Origin: Kitasatospora cheerisanensis KCTC 2395
GTDB lineage: Bacteria > Actinomycetota > Actinomycetes > Streptomycetales > Streptomycetaceae
DNA length: 64,000 bases
Assembly: GCF_000696185.1 (NCBI RefSeq)
Contig: NZ_KK853997.1
Span: 4,821,602-4,885,601 of the forward strand
Reading direction: 5' to 3'
The notes below the pieces were generated by a model. That model was not told where the DNA came from, did not search any database, and saw only the letters and a program-made list of their open reading frames with translations. This document shows, piece by piece, positions 1 to 6,341 of this stretch. Within the stretch, counting starts at the first letter, position 1, and each line of letters starts with the position of its first letter. The translations under genes were made by a program, and so were the position numbers.

Positions 1-160
1 GTTCGCAGCTGCCGCCCCACGAGGTGTCGCCGGACGGCGTCGCGTCCGCCCGGACCACCGCAGCCGCCCCGGGCCGCGCCGCCGCGACCACCGCGGGGGC
101 CGCCCCGGCGAAGGCGAGCAGCAGACCGGCGAAGGCGACGGTGCGGGCGAACGGCTTCAT
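1..160 (-). CDS. Secreted protein, N-terminal part only
   Basis: The first 53 codons of a minus-strand gene are visible; the rest lies before the window. The product begins MKPFARTVAFAGLLLAFAG and continues with an Ala-rich stretch ending near AVVAAARPGAA, which is a typical Sec signal peptide with a short basic n-region and a hydrophobic core. An AGGAGG ribosome binding site lies a few bases before the ATG at 158-160. Downstream residues include DTSWGGSCE, so an exported, possibly Cys-containing mature protein is expected. Nothing visible identifies the family. It is divergent from the regulator gene at 322. Confidence 0.7.
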   Translation of the reverse strand, partial: MKPFARTVAFAGLLLAFAGAAPAVVAAARPGAAAVVRADATPSGDTSWGGSCE

Positions 161-204
161 GGCGGAGTCCTCCTGAGGGTGGGGAAGAAGAGTGGGATCT
201 TGCT

Positions 205-228
205 GCCGGGCCCCGCTCGGGGCCCGGC
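205..228. repeat. GC-rich inverted repeat between divergent genes
   Basis: Arms 205-215 and 218-228 are exact reverse complements separated by 2 bases. It lies in the 161-bp divergent gap, just before a TAGCAT (-10 like) at 239-244 that could serve the regulator gene. Operator or cruciform; function unknown. Confidence 0.4.
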
Positions 229-321
229 GCCTGCCAACTAGCATGGCCACCCCGAGGTGCCCGAACCATCGGTCGGCCACCTCACCAACTGCTCTGGCAG
301 CAAGATGACCGGGGGACGAAA

Positions 322-1347
322 ATGGACCTGTCGGCCCAAACTCCGTGCACCGGAGCCGAGTTCGTACCCGACCCGGCCGACGCCGCGGCCTACGCCTGGG
401 TGCTGGAGCACGGCCGCCTGGACCCAGTCGCGCTGGCCGCCCACCTCGGCCGCCAGGGCCTCGACCCGTCCGCCGCCGCCACCGCCCTGGACCGCCTGAC
501 GGCCTGGCAGCTGCTCCAGCCCGACCCCGGCGACCCCGGCCGCTGCCGGGCCCTGCCCCCGCAGACCGCGATCGCCGCGCTGGCCGCCCCCGTCGAGGCC
601 GCGATCCAGCGCAGCCGCGCCGAACTCGCCCACCGCCAGGCCCAGGTGGCCGGCTTCCTGGCCTACCACCGGCAGGCCGCCCGGGAGACCGGTGGCGCCG
701 AGATCGAGGTCATCGCCGACCTCCAGGACGTCCGCGCCGCCCTCGACCGGGCCTCCGCCGAGTGCCGCAGCGAGGTGCTCACCAGCCAGCCCGGCGGCGG
801 CTCCCGCGTCCCCGCCGCGATGGAGGAGGCCCTGCGCCGCGACCGCGCCCTGCTCGGCCGCGGCGTCCGGATGCGCACCCTCTACCACCACACCGCCCGC
901 TTCAACGGCCCCAGCCAGGCCTACGTGGAAGCCGCCACCGCCCTCGGCGCCGAGTACCGCACCGCCCACGAGCTGTTCGGCCGGCTCATCGTCTTCGACC
1001 GCGAACTCGCCTTCCTCCCGCTCAGCGACGGCACCTGGGGCGCGGTCGTGGTCCGGCAGGAAGCCCTGCTCGCCTACCTGTGCGGCATCTTCGAACAGGC
1101 CTGGACGCTCGCCCGCCCGTTCGCCGCCGCCGCCGAGGACGGCCTCGAACAGGTCTCCCAGGAACTCGACCGCACCATCGTCCGGATGCTCGCCGCCGGC
1201 CTCAAGGACGAGGCCATCGCCCGCCGCCTCGGCATGTCGCTGCGCACCGCGCGCCGCCACATCGCCGACATCATGGACGAGTTGGGCGCCGAGAGCCGCT
1301 TCCAGGCCGGCGTCGCCGCCGCGAAGGCCGGCCTGCTCGACGACTGA
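322..1347 (+). CDS. LuxR-family HTH regulator, stand-alone
   Basis: A 341-residue protein with a C-terminal LuxR/GerE-type helix-turn-helix. The stretch AAGLKDEAIARRLGMSLRTA (about residues 287-306) is followed by RRHIADIMDEL, the recognition-helix pattern of this family. The N-terminal 100 residues look like a winged-helix/TrmB-like segment (LAAHLGRQGLDPSAAATALD), and the middle (residues 115-260) resembles the PLD-like sensor part found in this class of Streptomyces regulators. No receiver domain or ATP-binding motif is seen. The start ATG is preceded by GGGGGA. It lies directly upstream of the cupin, peptide and oxygenase genes on the same strand, so it is the probable pathway-specific regulator; that role is inferred from position. 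Confidence 0.8.
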   Translation: MDLSAQTPCTGAEFVPDPADAAAYAWVLEHGRLDPVALAAHLGRQGLDPSAAATALDRLTAWQLLQPDPGDPGRCRALPPQTAIAALAAPVEAAIQRSRAELAHRQAQVAGFLAYHRQAARETGGAEIEVIADLQDVRAALDRASAECRSEVLTSQPGGGSRVPAAMEEALRRDRALLGRGVRMRTLYHHTARFNGPSQAYVEAATALGAEYRTAHELFGRLIVFDRELAFLPLSDGTWGAVVVRQEALLAYLCGIFEQAWTLARPFAAAAEDGLEQVSQELDRTIVRMLAAGLKDEAIARRLGMSLRTARRHIADIMDELGAESRFQAGVAAAKAGLLDD

Positions 1348-1394
1348 CCTGCCCTCCGCCTGTCCCCCGGCCTGCCCCCGCCCGTCACGCGGTC

Positions 1395-1420
1395 CCGTTA
1401 CCGGCCCTCCGTTACCGGCC
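1395..1420 (+). promoter_or_regulatory. Direct repeats before the cupin gene
   Basis: CCGTTACCGGCC occurs at 1395-1406 and exactly again at 1409-1420, with a degenerate third copy (CCGGGACCGGC) near 1423. The copies sit in the 181-bp gap between the regulator and the gene at 1529. They are plausible binding sites for the LuxR-type regulator; this is inference from position and symmetry only. Confidence 0.35.
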
Positions 1421-1528
1421 GTCCGGGACCGGCATTCCGTGACTGTCCGTCAATCCCGCCGCCCCGCAGTATTGATGTCAGCGGGGCACACCGGGCCCCA
1501 CCGGGACAGCGGAGACGGAGGCGACACC

Positions 1529-1942
1529 ATGCAGTGGGGACAGGACGAAGAACGTCCGGCCGACCCGGAGACCGAGGTCGTCGCCTTCCTGAACCGCCGC
1601 CTCGGCACCGGCCCGGCACTGCTCTGGACCGACGGCGAACCCCCCGGCGGCAACCCGCCGGGCACCGCCCCGACCCACGGCGCGGCCCGCTGGGCCGACA
1701 CCCTGCGTCGCCACCTCGGCCGCCCCGTCGAACCCGCCGGCCGGCTGACCGCCCCGGAGGACGGCAGCCTGCTGCTCTTCCAGCACCACGGCGGCAGCCG
1801 GGTCAGGCTCACCGGCACCGCGACCCACCAGGACGTCCGACTCCGCCCCGGCCACTGGCTGCTGCTGCCCCCGGGCTGCGGCTGCGACCTCCAGTGCCGC
1901 CCCGGCGCCGAACCCCTGGCCCTGCGGATCCCCACCGCCTGA
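1529..1942 (+). CDS. Small cupin-like protein, degenerate oxygenase fold
   Basis: A 137-residue protein, start ATG 1529 with a GGAGG-type site before it. The C-terminal half (residues 80-135) shows a cupin core: LLLFQHHGGSRVRLTG, then VRLRPGHWLLLPPGCGCDLQ. This lines up with the second half of the JmjC fold of the two proteins at 2864 and 3805 (strand, PGEVLYVP turn, histidine-bearing strand). The HxD pair is absent and the distal metal-ligand His position is occupied by the Gly/Cys stretch PPGCGCD. The N-terminal half is acidic and Pro-rich with no recognised domain. It is likely a non-catalytic helper or peptide-binding subunit for the locus, read with the peptide genes 95 bp downstream. 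The function is inference. Confidence 0.65.
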   Translation: MQWGQDEERPADPETEVVAFLNRRLGTGPALLWTDGEPPGGNPPGTAPTHGAARWADTLRRHLGRPVEPAGRLTAPEDGSLLLFQHHGGSRVRLTGTATHQDVRLRPGHWLLLPPGCGCDLQCRPGAEPLALRIPTA

Positions 1943-2036
1943 CCCACCCGCACCACCGGCCGCACCCCGGGCGAACACGCCCCGAGCGGCCCGATTCCTC
2001 CCGTTTCATCCACCTTTCTCTCCAAGGAGTCCTGTC

Positions 2037-2237
2037 ATGGGTGTTCAGAACACCGAGTCCGCGTCGAAGTTCGCCGCGCTGGCCCGTCAGGCCGCGCTGT
2101 CGGTGGCCGTCGCCGCCGCCGTGGGTGGTGCGGTCTTCGCGCCGGCCGTCTCCGCCCAGGCCGCGACGGTGCCGAGCGTGAGCGCCGGTCACGCGACGAC
2201 CGACGGCTGCGGCGCGTGCTACCCCGACGTCATCTGA
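2037..2237 (+). CDS. Putative precursor peptide, copy 1 of 3
   Basis: A 66-residue peptide behind a strong AAGGAG site. Residues 1-18 are polar with K11 and R17. Residues 19-38 are hydrophobic and Ala/Val-rich (LSVAVAAAVGGAVFAPAV), and VSAQA-ATV at 38-45 looks like a signal-peptidase I site after A42. The tail is polar: ATVPSVSAGHATTDGC then GACYPDVI, with Cys58 and Cys61 as CxxC and Asp56, Tyr62, Pro63, Asp64 nearby. Either this is a secreted 24-residue peptide or a RiPP precursor with a helical leader; the two oxygenase genes downstream favour a modified peptide. I recognise no described family. The amino-acid sequence is identical in all three copies. Confidence 0.75.
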   Translation: MGVQNTESASKFAALARQAALSVAVAAAVGGAVFAPAVSAQAATVPSVSAGHATTDGCGACYPDVI

Positions 2238-2291
2238 TCCCGCTCCGCCACCGCTCGACCTCCAACCCGAATCGCTAGAAGGAGTCCTGTC

Positions 2292-2492
2292 ATGGGTGTT
2301 CAGAACACCGAGTCCGCGTCGAAGTTCGCCGCGCTGGCCCGCCAGGCCGCGCTGTCGGTGGCCGTCGCCGCCGCCGTGGGTGGTGCGGTCTTCGCGCCGG
2401 CGGTCTCCGCCCAGGCCGCGACGGTGCCGAGCGTGAGCGCCGGTCACGCGACGACCGACGGCTGCGGCGCGTGCTACCCCGACGTCATCTGA
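2292..2492 (+). CDS. Putative precursor peptide, copy 2 of 3
   Basis: Identical in protein sequence to the copy at 2037. It differs by synonymous changes, for example the Arg17 codon CGT to CGC and the Val38-region codon GTC after GCG instead of GCC. The 54-bp spacer and AAGGAGT ribosome binding site preceding it are repeated exactly before copy 3. Same leader-like hydrophobic segment and CxxC tail. It is read from the same transcript as copies 1 and 3, with each copy having its own strong ribosome binding site, which would raise the dose of one peptide product. Confidence 0.75.
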   Translation: MGVQNTESASKFAALARQAALSVAVAAAVGGAVFAPAVSAQAATVPSVSAGHATTDGCGACYPDVI

Positions 2493-2546
2493 TCCCGCTC
2501 CGCCACCGCTCGACCTCCAACCCGAATCGCTAGAAGGAGTCCTGTC

Positions 2547-2747
2547 ATGGGTGTTCAGAACACCGAGTCCGCGTCGAAGTTCGCCGCGCTGGCCCGCCAG
2601 GCCGCGCTGTCGGTGGCCGTGGCGGCGGCCGTGGGTGGTGCGGTCTTCGCGCCGGCGGTCTCCGCCCAGGCCGCGACGGTGCCGAGCGTGAGCGCCGGTC
2701 ACGCGACGACCGACGGCTGCGGCGCGTGCTACCCCGACGTCATCTGA
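2547..2747 (+). CDS. Putative precursor peptide, copy 3 of 3
   Basis: Third identical 66-residue peptide. Relative to copy 2 it carries synonymous changes in the Val-Ala-Ala-Ala codons at residues 24-27 (GTGGCGGCG instead of GTCGCCGCC). The repeat homology ends within a few bases of its stop codon, and the following 116 bp carry a strong hairpin before the first oxygenase gene. With the copies upstream it forms a perfectly spaced 255-bp tandem array. Confidence 0.75.
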   Translation: MGVQNTESASKFAALARQAALSVAVAAAVGGAVFAPAVSAQAATVPSVSAGHATTDGCGACYPDVI

Positions 2748-2769
2748 TCCGAATCACCACGCACATCCC

Positions 2770-2804
2770 GGGGTCGCCGGCGGCATCGCCGCCGCCGGCG
2801 CCCC
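2770..2804 (+). terminator. Strong hairpin between peptide and oxygenase genes
   Basis: Arms 2775-2784 and 2791-2800 are exact complements around a 6-base loop; the stem extends by four more G:C pairs (2770-2773 with 2801-2804) past one bulged T. No U-tract follows. It probably attenuates read-through or stabilises the upstream peptide mRNA, giving far more peptide than enzyme. Confidence 0.55.
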
Positions 2805-2863
2805 GCGTCCGTCCCCACCATCAACCCCCTTGATCCGTCCGGACACCGGAGAGGAACACCGCC

Positions 2864-3733
2864 ATGGACTGGCTGGCCCGCTGCGTCGACGACCCCGAGA
2901 CCTTCCTGCGCAAGCACTGGCGGCAGGGGCCGGTGGTGCTCCGTCCCGCCGACCCGCCGACCGAAGTGCTCACCGTGCAGGGGCTGTTCGACATCATCGA
3001 CGAGGGGACGCTGCGCAACCCGTACGGCGGCCTGTTTACCGTCGAGGGCACCGTGCCGGAGGAGGAGTACTGCCCGCCGCGGGTGATCGCCGGCCGGGCG
3101 CTGGAGGGGTGCCTCGACCCGGAGCGGGTGCGGGCGCTGATCCGGGACCGCAACGCCACGCTCCAGCTGCGCTACCTGAACCACTGGCACCCCGGCGTCC
3201 GCGCCCTGACCACCGGCCTGTCGGAGAGCCTGGGCCGGCTCACCGAGGCGTTCATGTTCTACTCGCAGCCGGGCCGGCACGGGCCGGTGCACCGCGACGA
3301 GGGCGACATCCTGGTCATCCAGCTGAGCGGCCACAAGCACTGGCAGGTGTACGGCGGTCCGACCGAGCCGACCTGGCAGCCCGTCCGCGAGGACAACCCG
3401 GGGCCGTGCCTGCTGGACACCGTCGTCCACCCCGGCGAGGTGCTGTACGTGCCCAACGGCTACGCCCACACCGCCCGCGCCACCGAGGACGGCCCCTCGC
3501 TGCACCTGACGATCGCGCTGCGCGAGGCGTGCGCCGTCCACCTGCGGACCCAACTGCGCGCCCTGCTCGCCGAGGGACTCGAACTGCCCGCCCGTCCCCG
3601 CGACGAGGACGACCTGCTGGCCGCCGGCTCGCAGCTGCTCGACCATCTGCGCACCCGGATCGCCACCGCCGACCCGGCCGAGCTGGTGAGCGCCGCCCGC
3701 CGGGCCGCGTACAGCAGCCGCCCCACCGCCTGA
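2864..3733 (+). CDS. JmjC/cupin-type Fe(II)/2OG oxygenase homologue 1
   Basis: A 289-residue protein of the Cupin_4/JmjC group that includes bacterial and eukaryotic ribosomal-protein hydroxylases. The metal triad is intact: H143-x-D145 in GPVHRDEGDILVIQ and H202 in GEVLYVPNGYAHTARA. SGHKHW at 155-160 matches the 2-oxoglutarate/strand motif. The N-terminal WRQGPVVLRP is the usual family opening. The C-terminal 75 residues are a helical winged-helix-like tail. The start ATG follows GGAGAGG. In known relatives the reaction is hydroxylation of a peptidyl side chain. Here the neighbouring triplicated peptide is the obvious candidate substrate (Asp, Tyr, Pro, Val or Ile in its tail); that is inference. 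Confidence 0.8.
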   Translation: MDWLARCVDDPETFLRKHWRQGPVVLRPADPPTEVLTVQGLFDIIDEGTLRNPYGGLFTVEGTVPEEEYCPPRVIAGRALEGCLDPERVRALIRDRNATLQLRYLNHWHPGVRALTTGLSESLGRLTEAFMFYSQPGRHGPVHRDEGDILVIQLSGHKHWQVYGGPTEPTWQPVREDNPGPCLLDTVVHPGEVLYVPNGYAHTARATEDGPSLHLTIALREACAVHLRTQLRALLAEGLELPARPRDEDDLLAAGSQLLDHLRTRIATADPAELVSAARRAAYSSRPTA

Positions 3734-3804
3734 ACCCGCCGCCCGAACCCCGCCGCAAGGGCCCACCCGTCCGACGCACCGTCAGCACCCGAGGAGACCC
3801 GACC

Positions 3805-4680
3805 ATGACCGAGACCTGGCTGAGCCGCTTCGTCGCGGACGAGGAGCAGTTCCGCACCGCACTCTGGCGCACCACCCCGGCCGTGCTGCGCCCCGAGCGC
3901 CCGCCGGTGGACGTGCTGCCCGCCGCCGAACTCGACCGACTGCTGGACCACGGCCTGCTGAAGGTGCCGTACCTGGGCCTGGTGCAGCGTGACGCCCACC
4001 TGCCCGCCGAACGGTTCTGCCCGCCCCGGGTGGTGCTCGGCGAGGTGGTCGGCGGATACGCCGACGGCGCGGCCGTCCGGTCGCTGATCCGGGACGAGCG
4101 GGCGACGCTGCTGCTGCGCTACGTCGACCAGTGGCACGAGGGCGTGCGTGCGCTGGCCCGCGGCCTGGCCGCCGAGATCGGCCGGAACGTCGAGGCGTTC
4201 TACTTCCTGACCCCGCCCGGCACCCAGGGCCGCCCGGTGCACCGCGACGACGCGGACGTGTTCGTGGTGCAGATCTCCGGCGCCAAGCGCTGGTGGGTGC
4301 ACGGCGGCCCCGCCGACGGCAACTGGGTGCCCGAGCGGGAGGACGGCGACCCGGGCGAGGTGCTGCTGGAGACCGTCCTGCAGCCCGGTGAAGTGCTGTA
4401 CGTGCCGCGCGGGTTCGCGCACCGGGCCCGGGCCGAGGAGGGCGCGCCGTCCGCGCACCTGTCGCTGACGATCCGCGAGGCCGCCACCGCCAACCTGTAC
4501 ACCGTCGCGCAGAGCCTGCTCGCCGACAGCTGCGAACTGCCGGGCCGCCCGCTGGACGACGCCGCGCTCACCGAGGCCGCCGCCGCCCTGATCGCGCACG
4601 CCGGCTCGCTGCTGGCCGAGCTGACGCCCGCCGACCTGGTGGCCGTCACCCGGCAGGTCATGCTGCAGCCCGCGGCGTGA
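3805..4680 (+). CDS. JmjC/cupin-type Fe(II)/2OG oxygenase homologue 2
   Basis: A 291-residue paralogue of the preceding gene, 71 bp downstream on the same strand. The metal ligands are again present: H146-x-D148 in RPVHRDDADVFVVQ and H206 in GEVLYVPRGFAHRARA, with SGAKRWW at 159-164. It shares the CPPRV segment (residues 72-76), the RYV/RYL-x-x-WHxGVRAL segment and the C-terminal helical tail with its neighbour. The ATG at 3805 has GAGGAGA before it; an open frame runs further upstream but contains no better start. Two distinct but co-located enzymes suggest two hydroxylation sites or a heterodimer, since JmjC ribosomal oxygenases dimerise. The substrate is unproven. Confidence 0.8.
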   Translation: MTETWLSRFVADEEQFRTALWRTTPAVLRPERPPVDVLPAAELDRLLDHGLLKVPYLGLVQRDAHLPAERFCPPRVVLGEVVGGYADGAAVRSLIRDERATLLLRYVDQWHEGVRALARGLAAEIGRNVEAFYFLTPPGTQGRPVHRDDADVFVVQISGAKRWWVHGGPADGNWVPEREDGDPGEVLLETVLQPGEVLYVPRGFAHRARAEEGAPSAHLSLTIREAATANLYTVAQSLLADSCELPGRPLDDAALTEAAAALIAHAGSLLAELTPADLVAVTRQVMLQPAA

Positions 4681-4760
4681 CGCCCGCCCGGGGAGACGTG
4701 ACGCCCGCCCGGCGAAAAGGGTTCTCCGGGCTCGGACACGGTGGTTGTAGGTTCGGTGCC

Positions 4761-5759
4761 GTGGACACTCCGAAGCTGATCCTGCTGACCACCACCCACC
4801 GCGTCGCCCCCGGCCTGCTCAGCTGGCCGGCCTGGGAGGCCCTCCGCTCGGCGCCGCTGGTGCTGGTCGGCGACCCCGCCCACCCGCAACTGCCCGCGCT
4901 GCGCGCCGCCGGCGTCGAGCCCCGGCTGGTCGAACGGGGCTCCGCCCCGGCGCTGGCCCGGCAGCTGCTCGCCGAGGCGCCCGCGGTGTGGCTGGAGAGC
5001 CCGGACGGCGACCCGGGGCTGACCGACGCGCTGGCCCGGATCGCGGTCGAGGAGGCCGGCGAGCACCCGGAGATCGAACTGCTGCCGGGCTCCTACGACC
5101 TGCCGGGCTCCCGGCTGCTGGACCTGGTCTCGGTGATGGACCGCCTGCGCTCGCCCGGCGGCTGCCCCTGGGACGCCGAACAGACCCACCGGAGCCTGGT
5201 GAAGTACCTGGTCGAGGAGGCGTTCGAGCTGGTCGAGGCGATCGAGGAGGACGACCGGCCCACCCTCCGCGAGGAACTCGGGGACGTGCTGCTCCAGGTG
5301 TTCTTCCACTCCCGGATCGCCGAGGAGCACGAGGAGGACCCGTTCTCCGTCGACGACGTGGCCGGAGACATCGTCGAGAAGCTGATGTACCGTCACCCGC
5401 ACGTGTTCGGCGACGTCAGCGTCCGGGACTCCGCCGAGACCGAGGCCAACTGGGAGCAGCTGAAGGCCGCCGAGAAGCAGCGCGAATCCGTGCTGGACGG
5501 CGTCCCGGCCGGACTGCCCGCGCTGGCGTACGCGGCGAAGCTGGTCTCCCGGGTCCGCCGCGCGCGGTTCACCGCCGTGCCGGACGCGCCCTACGAACTG
5601 CCCGCCGAGCTCACCGCCGAGACCGCCGGCGACCTGCTGCTGGCCGTCGCCCAGCGCGGCTACGACCGGGACATCGACGTGGACGCGGCCCTGCGGGCCG
5701 CCGCCCGCCGCTACCGGCGCGCGGTGCGGGCCGCGGAGGGCCTGCCCGAGGAGGGCTGA
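4761..5759 (+). CDS. mazG: MazG nucleoside triphosphate pyrophosphohydrolase
   Basis: A 332-residue protein hydrolysing NTPs to NMP and pyrophosphate (house-cleaning of abnormal nucleotides). The C-terminal MazG domain has CPWDAEQTHRSLVKYL followed by EEAFELVEAIEEDD and LREELGDVLLQV, the conserved acidic Mg-binding EExxE...ExxD set, then the second half with YRHPHVFGD. The N-terminal 110 residues (LILLTTTHRVAPGLLSW) look like a degenerate tetrapyrrole-methylase-like Rossmann part seen in actinobacterial MazG. I chose the GTG start because TAGGTT lies exactly 7 nt upstream, fitting a leaderless transcript. The stop is inside a palindrome shared with the convergent gene. Confidence 0.88.
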   Translation: MDTPKLILLTTTHRVAPGLLSWPAWEALRSAPLVLVGDPAHPQLPALRAAGVEPRLVERGSAPALARQLLAEAPAVWLESPDGDPGLTDALARIAVEEAGEHPEIELLPGSYDLPGSRLLDLVSVMDRLRSPGGCPWDAEQTHRSLVKYLVEEAFELVEAIEEDDRPTLREELGDVLLQVFFHSRIAEEHEEDPFSVDDVAGDIVEKLMYRHPHVFGDVSVRDSAETEANWEQLKAAEKQRESVLDGVPAGLPALAYAAKLVSRVRRARFTAVPDAPYELPAELTAETAGDLLLAVAQRGYDRDIDVDAALRAAARRYRRAVRAAEGLPEEG

Positions 5760-5773
5760 CGGGCCGTCAGCCC
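5753..5773. terminator. Hairpin covering both convergent stop codons
   Basis: Arms 5753-5760 and 5766-5773 pair exactly around GGGCC. The core is the 13-bp palindrome TGACGGGCCGTCA (5757-5769), whose first three bases are the mazG stop and last three the stop of the minus-strand gene. Confidence 0.6.
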
Positions 5774-6186
5774 GCCAGCGGGACGTCCGAGACGGCGCGG
5801 CGCTGGGCCGGGACGACCTCGCCGATCGCCTCGCCGACCAGGGCCAGGAGCTCGGCCAGCGGGTCGAGGTGGCGGGGCAGCTCGGCGAGCTGGACGATCC
5901 GCTCGCCGTCCGGGCCGGCCACCGCGAACAGGTCGATCGGCCCGAGGTGCTTGACCGCGGTGTCGACCAGCGCGGCGATGTCCGCCGGGTGGTGGACGTC
6001 GCCGGACACCCCGACCACCGGGCAGCCGGGACGGTCGAGTTCGGCGGCCAGGTCCTCGGCGACGCCGGGGCGGAGATCGGCGATCAGCAGGCCGGCGGCG
6101 CCGGCGGCGGAGAACCGGCGGGCCAGATCGCCCCCCTCGCCCCCGTCGAGAACCGCGATGACCACCACTGCACCGGCTACTCGCAT
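5767..6186 (-). CDS. Half-length SDR-like Rossmann protein
   Basis: A 139-residue protein with the N-terminal half of a short-chain dehydrogenase fold. VVVIAVLDGGEGGDLARRF resembles a relaxed dinucleotide loop, IADLRP carries the Asp after beta2, and SGDVHHPADIAALVDTA-VKHLGPIDLFAVAGP matches the beta4 NNAG region (here VAGP). It ends before the catalytic Ser and the YxxxK motif, so it cannot be an ordinary SDR enzyme. The ATG at 6184-6186 follows AAGGGGAG; an upstream in-frame start is possible but has no ribosome binding site. It may be a cofactor-binding remnant or a regulatory protein. It is divergent from the P450 gene. Confidence 0.6.
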   Translation of the reverse strand: MRVAGAVVVIAVLDGGEGGDLARRFSAAGAAGLLIADLRPGVAEDLAAELDRPGCPVVGVSGDVHHPADIAALVDTAVKHLGPIDLFAVAGPDGERIVQLAELPRHLDPLAELLALVGEAIGEVVPAQRRAVSDVPLAG

Positions 6187-6341
6187 GGCCTGCTCCCCTT
6201 CCAGAGCGAAACCGCGGGCGGTCCGCACGCCGCCCACTGTGGTTCATCGGAGGATCGTAGGCTCGCCCCGACGCTCCGCAACAGGGATTACCCGCCAGGT
6301 GACCAGACTCACGCGACGGCGGTTCCAGATACGGTCAAGAC

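Larger units (their letters stand above)
2024..2750 (+). repeat. Three-unit 255-bp tandem repeat
   Basis: Units start at the AAGGAGT ribosome binding sites at 2024, 2279 and 2534, exactly 255 bp apart. Units 1 and 2 include the coding part plus the 54-bp spacer; unit 3 stops just after its TGA. The few differences between units are synonymous. This indicates duplication followed by selection on the peptide, or gene conversion. Confidence 0.9.

Noticed and set aside
238..1260. Long minus-strand open frame opposite the LuxR regulator
   Set aside because: Shadow of a GC-rich gene: Gly/Ala/Asp-rich reading, no start site, and the plus-strand protein has clear domains.
2037..2747. Lanthipeptide or thiopeptide precursor
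   Set aside because: No dehydratase, cyclase, YcaO or transporter gene nearby; only two Cys in the tail.
2830..3810. N-terminal extension of the second JmjC gene through the first
   Set aside because: The extension is an out-of-frame reading of the first JmjC gene; ATG 3805 has a ribosome binding site and starts the conserved domain.
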